DNA of 64,000 bases from Zobellia russellii. GTDB taxonomy: Bacteria; Bacteroidota; Bacteroidia; Flavobacteriales; Flavobacteriaceae. Numbering within the stretch: position 1 is the first letter of the stretch; each line of letters opens with the position of its first letter. Shown here one piece after another: positions 9,155 to 18,421 of this stretch. The position numbers and the translations under genes are program-made. The stretch lies in the NCBI RefSeq assembly GCF_018728565.1, contig NZ_JACSOI010000001.1, positions 1,054,001-1,118,000 on the forward strand, in the 5' to 3' direction. The notes below the pieces were generated by a model. That model searched no databases. It was not told where the DNA came from and saw nothing but the letters and a program-made list of their open reading frames with translations.

Positions 9155-9835
9155 CTAATCCATTTCTTTGATCTTGCCGCCAAAAACTTTGTCCTTTTCA
9201 ATACTCTTAGGATTACCATAGATGTAGATAGAACCGCCGGCGCGTACTTTGGCCGTTACTTTATCGGTAGCTTTTACATCTGCCCTTCCTCCGGCATTGA
9301 CTACTACGGTAGTCTCATTGGTGTCTAGTTGTTTGTTATACGTCTTTCCTCCCGTATTCACCATTACCTCTTGTTTGTCCGCAGAACCGGTAAGGGTAAC
9401 TTCCCCTCCTGAGATAGATTTAGTGTAGAGGTCTTTGATGTTTATTTTTAAATCTATTTTACCACCTTCTTGGGTTTTGATTTCTACGCGGTCGCCTTTA
9501 ATGGTCTCGTCCGAACGTATTTTTGCATTTTCGTTGGCATCTAATAGGGCAAGCTCTTCTGTATAGTATAAAGTGGCTTTGGCCTCGTTCCCATCTAAAA
9601 AATTATCGAACTCCATTTTTATTTTTAGGAGTCCATTTTTGTTGGAGATGTTTACTTCATCCTTATCGTCTCCTGTAATAACAAGTTTGTTCTCGTTACT
9701 TTTTACCAAGCTTACCACGATGCGGTCATATACTTTAAGCTCCGTAAACTTCTCTAATTCTTTTGTGTTTTCCTTTTGTGCGAAAACCCCTGCCGAAACA
9801 AATAGGGTCACTGCTATGCATAGTAGTTTTTTCAT
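9155..9835 (-). CDS. DUF2807 (head GIN domain-like) secreted beta-helix protein
   Basis: A 226-residue exported protein with a signal peptide (LLCIAVTLFVSAGVFAQ) and a body of short repeated strands (VEIKTQEGGKIDLKI, EVTLTGSADKQEVMVNTGG, VVVNAGGRADVKA, VTAKVRAGGSIYIYGNP) that match the putative auto-transporter adhesin head domain DUF2807, predicted to fold as a right-handed beta-helix. The ending YIYGNPKSIEKDKVFGGKI is typical of the domain. The role is unknown; homologues are common as single genes in Bacteroidota. Convergent with the small zinc-ribbon gene. Confidence 0.85.
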   Translation of the reverse strand: MKKLLCIAVTLFVSAGVFAQKENTKELEKFTELKVYDRIVVSLVKSNENKLVITGDDKDEVNISNKNGLLKIKMEFDNFLDGNEAKATLYYTEELALLDANENAKIRSDETIKGDRVEIKTQEGGKIDLKINIKDLYTKSISGGEVTLTGSADKQEVMVNTGGKTYNKQLDTNETTVVVNAGGRADVKATDKVTAKVRAGGSIYIYGNPKSIEKDKVFGGKIKEMD

Positions 9836-9990
9836 TTTTATAATTTATAGCGTTCGCACAAATATAGGCTATTTTGGGTAGTTGTAGGGCAATAGCAAGG
9901 GGTGTGGAGCATTGTGTTTGCTAGTTTTTAAACAAATAGTACAGCTGTTGTTAAGAGGTTGGGGTTGGTAAGGTTTAAAATGGGTAGAGC

Positions 9991-10022
9991 TTGACCATTG
10001 TAGATAAAAAAAACTATTTTTA
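9991..10022 (+). promoter_or_regulatory. Promoter of the SUMF1-domain lipoprotein gene
   Basis: TTG at 9991-9993, a 21-base spacer, and TATTTTTA at 10015-10022, one mismatch from TAnnTTTG. The start codon follows 17 bases later, so the leader is very short. Confidence 0.5.
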
Positions 10023-10039
10023 GCAAAACCATTTTACCA

Positions 10040-11089
10040 ATGAAAATTCAGTTAACCAAAATTACCTTGTCTGCCTGTCTCATAGGGGCGGTCCTACAAT
10101 CTTGTAAATCTACACAAGCCGTTACGGCCACCCAGGAAACCGCGGTGGAAAAAACGGAAGAAAAAGTAATGGAAAAAGTACCCGTAGAGGCTTCTAACGG
10201 TTATACCGAAACCGTTCCCGAAACCGATAAGAGTTTTGATATGGTGTTGATTCCTAGTGGAACCTTTACCATGGGTAGTCCGGAATCGGAAGCGAACAGA
10301 AAGGCCGATGAAGGTCCTCAAAAGGAGGTAGAGCTAGACGCTTTTTATATGGCGAAGCATGAATTGACATGGGACTTGTTTGAACTTTTCTTCAAACAGA
10401 ACAAAGAACTTTTTGTAAAATTGGATGATGACCGTGTAATTAAAATTGATGCCATTACACGTCCCAGTCCGCCGTATGAGGATCCATCGTATGGTATGGG
10501 TAAAGACGGGTTTCCTGCGGTAAGCATGTCCGCATATTCGGCATTGGTATATTGCAAATGGCTAAGTGCCGTTACCGGAAAATTTTACCGATTGCCCACG
10601 GAGGCCGAATGGGAATACGCTGCTAAGGCAGGTACACAAAGTGCTTATAGTTTTGGGGATGATGTAGCTCAGATAGACGAGTATGCGGTATACTACAAGA
10701 ATTCGGAAAGTAAATATGCCAAGGTGGGGTCCAAAAAACCAAATCCTTGGGGCTTGTATGATATGCATGGGAATGCGGCGGAATGGACGTTGGATGAATA
10801 CAAGGCAGATGCCTATGCCACAATGGACAAGAAAAATCCTTGGGTAACTCCAACAGTAATACACCCACGCTCGTATAGGGGTGGTTCTTGGGATGATGAT
10901 GCGGATAAATTACGTTCATCGGCCAGAACGGCTTCAAGTTTAAAACAGCAGAAGCGTGATCCACAGATTCCAAAGAGTTTTTGGTGGTTTACAGATTCCA
11001 ACTATGTAGGTTTTAGATTGGTAAGTCCAAAAGTTCAACCTACCGAGGAAGAACAAAAGAAGTTCTGGCAGACCGTTTTGGATGAATAG
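10040..11089 (+). CDS. SUMF1/formylglycine-generating-enzyme-domain lipoprotein
   Basis: A 349-residue predicted lipoprotein (lipobox LQSC about residue 21, after a signal sequence). After a threonine- and glutamate-rich linker it has a complete FGE-sulfatase fold domain: MVLIPSGTFTMGS, HELTWDLFELF, RLPTEAEWEYAAKAG, WGLYDMHGNAAEWT, YRGGSWDD and a final GFRLV. No sulfatase gene is nearby, and the cysteine pair needed by the copper-dependent aerobic enzyme is not evident, so a structural or binding role is more likely than formylglycine formation. Flavobacterial gliding proteins GldJ and GldK use the same fold, but their partners are not here. It has its own promoter; a YceI gene follows 47 bases downstream. 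Confidence 0.85.
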   Translation: MKIQLTKITLSACLIGAVLQSCKSTQAVTATQETAVEKTEEKVMEKVPVEASNGYTETVPETDKSFDMVLIPSGTFTMGSPESEANRKADEGPQKEVELDAFYMAKHELTWDLFELFFKQNKELFVKLDDDRVIKIDAITRPSPPYEDPSYGMGKDGFPAVSMSAYSALVYCKWLSAVTGKFYRLPTEAEWEYAAKAGTQSAYSFGDDVAQIDEYAVYYKNSESKYAKVGSKKPNPWGLYDMHGNAAEWTLDEYKADAYATMDKKNPWVTPTVIHPRSYRGGSWDDDADKLRSSARTASSLKQQKRDPQIPKSFWWFTDSNYVGFRLVSPKVQPTEEEQKKFWQTVLDE

Positions 11090-11136
11090 AAAATTGAATA
11101 TAAAATGCCATTAATGTTTTGGCCAATTTAAATACC

Positions 11137-11670
11137 ATGAAAAATACATTTCTATTAGTACTTCTAGTGGCTTTTACCTTTGTAGGTCGGGCTCAGGATG
11201 AATATACGCTTTCGGATACTAGTACATTGACCATAAACGGGACTTCTACCGTTCATGAATGGGAAGTGGCCGCAAATTCGGTGTCCGCAACCCTTACTTA
11301 TGACGGTACTGCACCCAAAGAAATTGATTTAGAGGTTCCCGTAGACGATATTAAAAGTGAAAGAGGTGCGGCAATGGACAAAAAAATGCACGAGGCCTTA
11401 AAAAAAGAGGCGCATCCCAAGGTTATTTTTAAACTTAAGGAGGTAAAGGATACATCTACTTTAGTGGGGTCTTTGAACATTGCCGGAGCGGAGAAAACGG
11501 TAGAGATTCCAGTAACTATGGAAACGGCATCGGAAGGACTTAAAATTAAAGGACAAAAGAAGTTGGTGCTGCAAGATTACGGTATGGAACCCCCAACGGC
11601 CATGTTTGGCCAGATAGTAGTAGGGGATGAGGTTACCGTTAATTTTGATTTACTTTTTTCAAAGAAGTAA
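11137..11670 (+). CDS. YceI family secreted lipid-binding-like protein
   Basis: A 177-residue exported protein. The start at 11137 is preferred to an in-frame TTG at 11119 because it begins the signal peptide (FLLVLLVAFTFVGRAQ). The body begins with LTINGTSTVHEWEV and runs through IKSERGAAMDKKMHEALKKE, HPKVIFKL and a closing VTVNFDLLF, all features of the YceI beta-barrel that binds isoprenoid or other amphiphilic molecules in a pocket. Actual ligand unknown. It follows the SUMF1 lipoprotein by 47 bases and may be read from the same promoter. Confidence 0.88.
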   Translation: MKNTFLLVLLVAFTFVGRAQDEYTLSDTSTLTINGTSTVHEWEVAANSVSATLTYDGTAPKEIDLEVPVDDIKSERGAAMDKKMHEALKKEAHPKVIFKLKEVKDTSTLVGSLNIAGAEKTVEIPVTMETASEGLKIKGQKKLVLQDYGMEPPTAMFGQIVVGDEVTVNFDLLFSKK

Positions 11671-11713
11671 GCATTTCGGTTCAAGGGGGTAATCTGCTTT
11701 AAAATCTTTTTTA

Positions 11714-12901
11714 ATGGAGAATCGTGCAAAAATTAAGAGTCTTGCGGCAAAATACGCTCCGGAGTTTGTGGAGGTCCGTAGGCATTTGCACCAACACCCG
11801 GAACTCTCTTTTCAAGAATACAATACCTGTTCCTTTTTAAAGGAACAACTGCTGGCGTTGGGTATTACGGACATTGAATCGGTTGCCAGAACAGGTTTGT
11901 TGGCTACCATTAACGGTCGTGAAAAAGGAAAAACGGTGCTGCTTAGAGCGGATATTGATGCCTTACCGATTCAGGAGCAAAATACTATAGCTTACGCTTC
12001 CACCACAGATGGCGTTATGCATGCCTGCGGTCATGATGCCCATAGTGCTTCCCTTTTACTTTGTGCTAAAATTTTAATGGAACTGAAAGGTGATTTTCAG
12101 GGAAGTGTAAAATTACTTTTTCAGCCTGCGGAAGAGCTTAGTCCGGGAGGGGCGGTAAGCGTTATTAAGGAAAAAGCATATACTGTTTTAGGCAGTATTC
12201 CCCATATAGGGCAGCACGTACGGCCAGATATTCCTGTGGGGAAAGTAGGTTTTCGCTCCGGAAAGTTCATGGCCAGTATGGACGAACTCTTTTTAACCGT
12301 AAAAGGAAAAGGAGGTCATGCCGCAATGCCTGAAAAAATTATTGACCCGGTTCTGATCGCCTCTCACATTATAGTTGCCGCTCAGCAATTGGTCAGTCGT
12401 GTTGCGGACCCTAAAATTCCGTCCGTACTTTCGTTCGGTAAGGTAATCGCCAATGGTGCGATCAACGTTATTCCCAATGAAGTTTCCATTGAGGGTACTT
12501 TTAGGACTATGGATGAAGATTGGCGGAAAACAGCTTTGGAAAAGCTGAAGAAATTGGTCGCTACAATGGCTGAAGCCATGGGGGGCAGTTGCGAACTGAA
12601 AATCAATCATGGGTACCCACATTTAAAAAATGATTCCACCTTGACCGAAAACCTAAGAATCCAGGCAAAGGACTATTTAGGCGAAGAAAATGTTGAGGAA
12701 TTGGACCAATGGATGGCAGCGGAAGATTTCGCATACTACACTCAGCACAACCCCGCATGTTTTTATATGCTAGGGGTGGGAAATACGCAAGAGAACATTA
12801 CATCCGGTCTGCATACACCTACTTTTAATATTGATGAATCTGCTTTGGAACTAGGGGGCGGGTTAATGGCATGGCTGGCCCTAAGAACACTTTCAGCGTA
12901 A
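11714..12901 (+). CDS. M20D family amidohydrolase (N-acyl amino acid hydrolase)
   Basis: A 395-residue metal-dependent amidohydrolase of the hippurate / N-acetyl amino acid type. Metal ligands are visible: RRHLHQHPELSF near the N-terminus, MHACGHDAHSA (about residues 100-110), the FQPAEE glutamate pair, a histidine in HIGQHV and the C-terminal SGLHTPTFNIDE. The lid domain starts near GKGGHAAMPEKIIDP. No signal peptide, so cytoplasmic. It likely removes acyl groups from amino acids or small peptides. It follows YceI by 43 bases but there is no functional tie. Confidence 0.92.
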   Translation: MENRAKIKSLAAKYAPEFVEVRRHLHQHPELSFQEYNTCSFLKEQLLALGITDIESVARTGLLATINGREKGKTVLLRADIDALPIQEQNTIAYASTTDGVMHACGHDAHSASLLLCAKILMELKGDFQGSVKLLFQPAEELSPGGAVSVIKEKAYTVLGSIPHIGQHVRPDIPVGKVGFRSGKFMASMDELFLTVKGKGGHAAMPEKIIDPVLIASHIIVAAQQLVSRVADPKIPSVLSFGKVIANGAINVIPNEVSIEGTFRTMDEDWRKTALEKLKKLVATMAEAMGGSCELKINHGYPHLKNDSTLTENLRIQAKDYLGEENVEELDQWMAAEDFAYYTQHNPACFYMLGVGNTQENITSGLHTPTFNIDESALELGGGLMAWLALRTLSA

Positions 12902-13018
12902 TCTGTATTTTGGTTTCATATTCATAGTCAAACCTGGTTGTATTTGTTGACATGGCTTAAATACGGGCGATGTATTCAAAAAGTGATAATAAATGACGAA
13001 AAAGTGCAACTGATTGAA

Positions 13019-13049
13019 TTGTGGCTATAGCCTAGAACTGCTAGTTTTA
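13019..13049 (+). promoter_or_regulatory. Candidate promoter of the DUF1549/DUF1501/DUF2231 operon
   Basis: TTG at 13019-13021, a 20-base spacer, and TAGTTTTA at 13042-13049, one mismatch from TAnnTTTG; 38 bases before the chosen start codon. Confidence 0.45.
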
Positions 13050-13087
13050 TGGAATAACATTAAGTGTGTAATGTACCATTCCAAAAA

Positions 13088-15421
13088 ATGAAGTATAAGA
13101 TAATAGTTGCGGTAGTTTTGGCCAGTTTGATCGGTTTTCTTTTTTTGTATAAGAAGGGAATATTCGATTCTGCTAACGATGAATATGCCGATATGAAATT
13201 ACCGGAAACGGTAGATTACAATTTTCATATCAAACCTATCCTTTCCGATAATTGCTATACCTGTCACGGTCCGGATGCCAATAAAAGAAAGGCAGGTCTG
13301 CGTTTGGATTTGGAAGAAGGGGCATTTTCCGAACTTCCCGAAAATCCGGGTAATTATGCTTTGGTCTCCAAAAACCTAAGAAAAAGTATCGCCTATCAGG
13401 CAATCATTTCTGAAGATAAAGATGTTATCATGCCACCGGCAGATTCAAAATTGCACTTGAATTCCTATGAAAAAAAGCTCATAAAAAAATGGATTCAACA
13501 AGGGGCTAAATTCGAAAAACATTGGGCCTATATTTCACCTAAAAAGACGACTGCCCCGCAAACGGAAAATACACAATGGGCACAAAATGAAATTGATGGT
13601 TTTATTTTGGAGAAGCTGGAGGAAAAGGGATTGAGCCCTTCGGAAAAGGCGGCCAAAGAAACTCTAATACGCAGGATAAGTTTGGATTTAACCGGTCTCC
13701 CACCTCAATTGGAACAGTTGGAAGAACTTACCGCCAATGGCGATGTGGAGCAAATTATAGAAACATTTTTGAGTTCTCCGGCCTATGGCGAACGTATGAC
13801 GCAGTCTTGGTTGGATGTGGCCCGCTATGCGGATTCCCACGGGTATCAAGATGATAGTTACCGTACCATGTGGCCCTGGCGCGATTGGGTGATTCATGCG
13901 TTCAATAAAAATTTGCCGTATGACCAATTTCTAACTTGGCAGTTGGCGGGAGACTTGTTGCCCAATGCTACTAAAGAACAAATTCTTGCTACGGGCTTTA
14001 ACCGTAACCATCCCATTACACAGGAAGGTGGGGTAATTCAGGAAGAGTACCGTACCAACTACGTTTTGGACCGTACCAATACTGTGGGTAAGGGAATTTT
14101 AGGGATTACGCTAGAATGCGCGCAGTGCCATGACCATAAATATGATGCCATTTCCCAAGCCAATTATTTTGAGATGTTCGCTTTTTTTAATCAAGTCAAA
14201 GAAAGGGGGCTTCAAATGGATGCGGTTCAGGCGGGAAAAAGAAAATTCTTTGCAGACCCACCTTTCCTGACCATTTCTAAAGAGGAAACGGAAGACGTAT
14301 TGTCTTTTGTCCATATGGATAGTCTGCCAACTATTAATGTAATGGTCATGAACGATTCGGCGCCTAGAACTACCTATATTTTAGATAGAGGTCAGTATGA
14401 TCAACCTGCAGATTCAGTATTGCCAAAAACACCCGAGGCCATTTTTGCCTTTTCGGAAGACTTGCCCAAGAACCGTTTAGGGCTGGCGCAGTGGTTGGTA
14501 GACAAGAACAATCCGCTCACGGCAAGAGTATATGTAAACCGTATTTGGGCCATGTTGTTCGGTAAGGGGTTGGTAGAGACTTCCGAGGATTTTGGAGTTC
14601 AGGGCAGCCTGCCTACACACCCTCAATTACTGGACTGGTTGGCGGTAGATTTTATGGAGCACAACTGGGATATCAAATACCTCCTGAAGAAAATCATGCT
14701 TTCGGCCACATATCAGCAAAAATCGGAAATGCGCCCGGAGCTAAAAAAGGCGGACCCGGAAAATAAACTGTTGGCCCGTGCACCGCGCTTTAGAATGAGT
14801 GGTGAAATGATCAGGGATTATATTCTTGCCACAAGTGGTCTCCTTAATCCCGAGTTGGGAGGCCCTAGTGTAAAGCCCTATCAACCTGCAGGTCTATGGG
14901 AAGAAACCAATGCCGGGGGTAACCGTGGTATCCTTACGAAATATGTTCCCGATCAAGGAGCGGATTTGTACAGACGTTCGTTGTACACGTTTTGGAAACG
15001 TACGTTACCGCCACCCAATATGACCATTTTTGATGCGCCTACGAGAGATTTTTCGGAAGTACGTAGGCAAAAAACAAATACGCCCCTACAGGCATTGGTG
15101 CTCCAGAATGATGTACAGGTGTTGGAAGCAGCAAGGGTGTTGGCACAAAGAAGTATAGAAGCCGATCCGGACAATCCTAATTTAGTAGCTACTCTTTTCA
15201 AACGCATTTTGGTACGTAGTCCGCGAAAAGAAGAACTATTGGCATTGAACAATTATTATCATGATGCTTTGGAGCAATATAAAGATGATTTGGAAAGCGC
15301 TGAAAAATTAGTTGCCGTTGGCGATTTTGAGCAGTTGCAGGTCAGTCCCGTGAAAACAGCGGCGTTGATGCTTACGGCACAGGTTATTTACAATTTAGAC
15401 GAAACCATTACAAAAGAATAG
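13088..15421 (+). CDS. Planctomycete-type cytochrome c protein with DUF1549 and DUF1553
   Basis: A 777-residue exported, membrane-anchored protein. The start at 13088 is chosen over an in-frame GTG at 13064 because it begins the hydrophobic anchor (IIVAVVLASLIGFLFLY). A single haem-binding motif CYTCHGPDANKRKAGLRLD lies near residue 60, followed by DUF1549 (SLDLTGLPP, DVARYADSHGYQDD, ECAQCHDHKYD, which includes a second CxxCH) and DUF1553 from about residue 470 (NPLTARVYVNRIW, RAPRFRMSGEMIRDY). Such proteins are abundant in Planctomycetes and appear in Bacteroidota with a DUF1501 partner, as here (3-base gap). The biochemical role is not established; redox or polysaccharide-linked functions have been suggested. 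Confidence 0.9.
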   Translation: MKYKIIVAVVLASLIGFLFLYKKGIFDSANDEYADMKLPETVDYNFHIKPILSDNCYTCHGPDANKRKAGLRLDLEEGAFSELPENPGNYALVSKNLRKSIAYQAIISEDKDVIMPPADSKLHLNSYEKKLIKKWIQQGAKFEKHWAYISPKKTTAPQTENTQWAQNEIDGFILEKLEEKGLSPSEKAAKETLIRRISLDLTGLPPQLEQLEELTANGDVEQIIETFLSSPAYGERMTQSWLDVARYADSHGYQDDSYRTMWPWRDWVIHAFNKNLPYDQFLTWQLAGDLLPNATKEQILATGFNRNHPITQEGGVIQEEYRTNYVLDRTNTVGKGILGITLECAQCHDHKYDAISQANYFEMFAFFNQVKERGLQMDAVQAGKRKFFADPPFLTISKEETEDVLSFVHMDSLPTINVMVMNDSAPRTTYILDRGQYDQPADSVLPKTPEAIFAFSEDLPKNRLGLAQWLVDKNNPLTARVYVNRIWAMLFGKGLVETSEDFGVQGSLPTHPQLLDWLAVDFMEHNWDIKYLLKKIMLSATYQQKSEMRPELKKADPENKLLARAPRFRMSGEMIRDYILATSGLLNPELGGPSVKPYQPAGLWEETNAGGNRGILTKYVPDQGADLYRRSLYTFWKRTLPPPNMTIFDAPTRDFSEVRRQKTNTPLQALVLQNDVQVLEAARVLAQRSIEADPDNPNLVATLFKRILVRSPRKEELLALNNYYHDALEQYKDDLESAEKLVAVGDFEQLQVSPVKTAALMLTAQVIYNLDETITKE

Positions 15422-15424
15422 GCC

Positions 15425-16885
15425 ATGAAAGAAGACAAAAACAAAAAGGAGGATCCGTTAAAAGTAAACAGACGGCATTTTTTTTCACAATTGAGTGTGG
15501 GTATTGGTTCGTTGGCACTAGGGTCATTATTAATTCCCGATCTGTTGAAAGGAGGCGGGGCACCACCTGTAACCCAACCATTGGGTATTCCGCATTTTGC
15601 TCCAAAGGCCAAAAGGGTCATTTATCTTTTTCAAGCGGGCGCACCTTCTCAATTTGAAAGTTTTGACTATAAGCCTACGTTGCGAAAACGTATGGGCGAG
15701 GATTTACCGGATTCCATTCGAAATGGACAACGGTTAACAGGAATGACTTCTGGGCAGGATAAATTTCCATTGATGCCCGCGGCTACTAACTTTAAGCAAT
15801 ATGGACAAAGTGGAACATGGATCAGTGATTACTTCCCACATATCGCTAAAATTGCCGATGATATTACCGTAGTGCGCAGTATGCATACGGAGGCCATTAA
15901 CCACGACCCGGCCATTACCTTCTTTCAAACGGGAAGTCAGATTTCTGGGCGCCCCAGTATGGGTTCGTGGATGAGTTACGGGTTGGGCAGTGAGAACAAG
16001 AACCTGCCTTCTTTTGTAGTGCTTACTTCACGTGGAAAAGGAAATAGTCAAGGGTTGTACTCCAAACTATGGTCCAGTGGCTTTTTGGATTCCAAGCATC
16101 AAGGTGTGCTGTTGCGGTCCGGAAAGGACCCTGTACTATATTTGAACGACCCGGACGGACTTTCCAGATCGGACAAACGGCATTTGTTGAACGAGGTTTC
16201 CCAGCTGAACAAAATGCACCATGTAGAAACGGGCGATGATGAAATAGAATCCCGTATTGCCCAATATGAAATGGCGTACCGTATGCAAATGTCGGTGCCG
16301 GACGTTATGGATATTTCAAAAGAACCGGAGTCTATTGTTAAACTGTATGGTGAAGACTGTCAGGTGCCCGGAACCTATGCGGCAAATGCGTTGCAGGCCC
16401 GCAGATTGGCGGAAAATGGTGTGCGCTTCATCCAACTGTATCATCAAGGTTGGGACCAACACGGCAATCTGCCCAATGCTATGGCAGGCCAAGCAAAAGA
16501 CGTTGATCAAGCATCGGCGGCACTCGTTCAGGATTTAAAACAACGTGGTATGTTAGAGGATACCTTGGTAGTTTGGGGCGGTGAATTTGGTAGGACGAAT
16601 TATTGTCAGGGTAATTTTAATCCGGAAAACTTTGGTAGGGATCACCACCCAAGGGCATTTAGCATTTGGATGGCCGGTGGAGGAATTAAACCCGGTCTCA
16701 ATTATGGTAAGACCGATGAGTTTGGATACAATGTTATTGAAAACCCGGTACATGTAAACGATTTCCACGCCACCTTAATGCATGCCATGGGAATAGATCA
16801 TGAGCAATTAACCTATAAATATCAAGGACGCCGATTTAGACTGACCGATGTAGCCGGAAATGTAATCAATGACCTTTTAGCATAA
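15425..16885 (+). CDS. DUF1501 protein with Tat signal
   Basis: A 486-residue protein with a twin-arginine export signal (NRRHFFSQLSVGIGSLALGSLL), meaning it is exported folded, probably with a cofactor or partner. The body matches DUF1501, distantly related to the alkaline-phosphatase/sulfatase fold: QAGAPSQFESFDYKP, VRSMHTEAINHDPA, GWDQHGNLPNA, VVWGGEFGRTNY and GRDHHPRAFSIWMAGGG. Conserved Asp and His residues in these motifs could bind metal. It starts three bases after the DUF1549/DUF1553 gene and ends three bases before the DUF2231 cytochrome gene, so the three are one operon. Function unknown. Confidence 0.92.
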   Translation: MKEDKNKKEDPLKVNRRHFFSQLSVGIGSLALGSLLIPDLLKGGGAPPVTQPLGIPHFAPKAKRVIYLFQAGAPSQFESFDYKPTLRKRMGEDLPDSIRNGQRLTGMTSGQDKFPLMPAATNFKQYGQSGTWISDYFPHIAKIADDITVVRSMHTEAINHDPAITFFQTGSQISGRPSMGSWMSYGLGSENKNLPSFVVLTSRGKGNSQGLYSKLWSSGFLDSKHQGVLLRSGKDPVLYLNDPDGLSRSDKRHLLNEVSQLNKMHHVETGDDEIESRIAQYEMAYRMQMSVPDVMDISKEPESIVKLYGEDCQVPGTYAANALQARRLAENGVRFIQLYHQGWDQHGNLPNAMAGQAKDVDQASAALVQDLKQRGMLEDTLVVWGGEFGRTNYCQGNFNPENFGRDHHPRAFSIWMAGGGIKPGLNYGKTDEFGYNVIENPVHVNDFHATLMHAMGIDHEQLTYKYQGRRFRLTDVAGNVINDLLA

Positions 16886-16888
16886 CCA

Positions 16889-18322
16889 ATGACCAATTTT
16901 TTAAAAAGCCGTTGGGTAGAGTATAGTGTTTTAGGCCTATCCGTTTTTCTTATTTTTTGTTTGGTTTTCGATTCCAGTATCGTGTTGCCTAATTTGGTAG
17001 CGTGGTTGGGGCGTTGGCATCCCTTGGTGCTTCACTTTCCGATCGTACTTTTGCTAATTGCCGTTTTTCTGGGTTTGACCGGAAAAAAGGTACCGCATGA
17101 ACTTTTGGTAATTGGGGTATTATCAGCTTTGGTAACCGCTATATTAGGTTTCTTTCTGGGGAAGGAAACCCCGGTAAAGGGAGATTTGCTCTTGTGGCAC
17201 CAATGGATGGGTGGGGCCGTGGCCCTTATTGCAGCCCTCTGGTATGCTTTGGCCAATAAAGGTCTGGGCAGTAAAATCTATGTAAAAGGCCTTCAAGTGG
17301 TTGTGGTGGTTCTGGTAGCACTTACCGGTCATTATGGGGGAATGGTTACGCATGGCGAAGAATTTCTGGCTTTGCCAACTTCAAAAAAAGAAAAGGAACT
17401 TCCGGAGAACCCAATAATCTATGCGGATGTGGTAGCCACAATTTTAGACGATAAATGTGTGTCCTGCCATAACTCCAATAAGAAAAAGGGAGAGTTACTC
17501 TTGACCAATTTTTCTGAATTGTTGAAAGGCGGTGAAAGCGGGAATACCCTAGTTCCGGGAGACCCGCTTAAAAGTGAATTGATCAGTAGATTGCATTTGC
17601 CCGTGGAAAATGAGGAACACATGCCACCGGAAGGAAAAACGCCCTTGACACCAAGTGAAATTGAAATTTTGGAACGTTGGGTAGCGTTGGGAGCTTCGGA
17701 TACCTTGCGTTTGGATCAATTGCCTAAAAGTGAACCTTTGGCCGTCCTCGTTAAGGGGTTGATGGAACCGGACCCTATGTCCAAATGGGCGGAACTGCCT
17801 TTTGTGGCCGATAGTACGTTGCAGAAACTTGCTTCCGATTATCTTACCATAGAACGCGTGGCGAGCAATTCCAATGCACTTAGCATAGATATGTATTTGC
17901 CGCCGGAGTATGATGTAAAACCTATCTTGGCGTTGCAACGCATTGCGAACAATATTGTGGAATTAGACCTAAGCGGACTTCCGCTAGGTGCCCAAGAAAT
18001 AGAGGTGGTAGCCAAATGCCAGAATTTGGAATGGCTGGAAATCGATAAAACGCCCGTTTCCGATACCGAGATGGAAAAACTATCGAACTTAAAAAAACTC
18101 AAACTTTTAAAAGTGTACGAAACCGACATTACGGATAAGAGCTTGGCTGTTTTTAAGAATATGACGGACCTAAAAAAACTGTATGTCTATAAAACCGGAA
18201 TCTCTAAAAATGCGATTCAGGAGTTACAGGATACAAACAAGGGGCTGCAAGTAAACTATGGCATTGCCCCGGAAATTGAAGCTTTTTTCGTGGCAACGGA
18301 CTCTATAACGGCAACAAAATAG
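16889..18322 (+). CDS. DUF2231 membrane protein with c-type cytochrome and LRR-like tail
   Basis: A 477-residue inner-membrane protein. About five hydrophobic helices in the first 160 residues include HPLVLHFPIVLLLIAVFLG and HQWMGGAVALIAALWYALA; the HFPI pattern matches DUF2231. A cytochrome domain follows, with haem motif CVSCHNSNKKKGELLL and a distal methionine in EEHMPPEGKTPL. The last 160 residues carry leucine-rich repeats (NLEWLEIDKTPVSD, LKLLKVYETDITD, LKKLYVYKTGIS). It closes the three-gene operon and probably anchors the exported DUF1549 and DUF1501 proteins to an electron path in the membrane; this is inference from context. Confidence 0.87.
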   Translation: MTNFLKSRWVEYSVLGLSVFLIFCLVFDSSIVLPNLVAWLGRWHPLVLHFPIVLLLIAVFLGLTGKKVPHELLVIGVLSALVTAILGFFLGKETPVKGDLLLWHQWMGGAVALIAALWYALANKGLGSKIYVKGLQVVVVVLVALTGHYGGMVTHGEEFLALPTSKKEKELPENPIIYADVVATILDDKCVSCHNSNKKKGELLLTNFSELLKGGESGNTLVPGDPLKSELISRLHLPVENEEHMPPEGKTPLTPSEIEILERWVALGASDTLRLDQLPKSEPLAVLVKGLMEPDPMSKWAELPFVADSTLQKLASDYLTIERVASNSNALSIDMYLPPEYDVKPILALQRIANNIVELDLSGLPLGAQEIEVVAKCQNLEWLEIDKTPVSDTEMEKLSNLKKLKLLKVYETDITDKSLAVFKNMTDLKKLYVYKTGISKNAIQELQDTNKGLQVNYGIAPEIEAFFVATDSITATK

Positions 18323-18421
18323 TCTTTTTGGTAGATATGCTAACGCAATAGCACAGGACTTCAGGATTTCTACAATTAATGAGTAACTTTATAGCTATAG
18401 GCAATTAGGCCTACTTCAGCT

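Noticed and set aside
10345-11001. Four overlapping antisense frames inside the SUMF1 lipoprotein gene.
   Set aside because: Mutually overlapping, no domain match, no start context; shadows.
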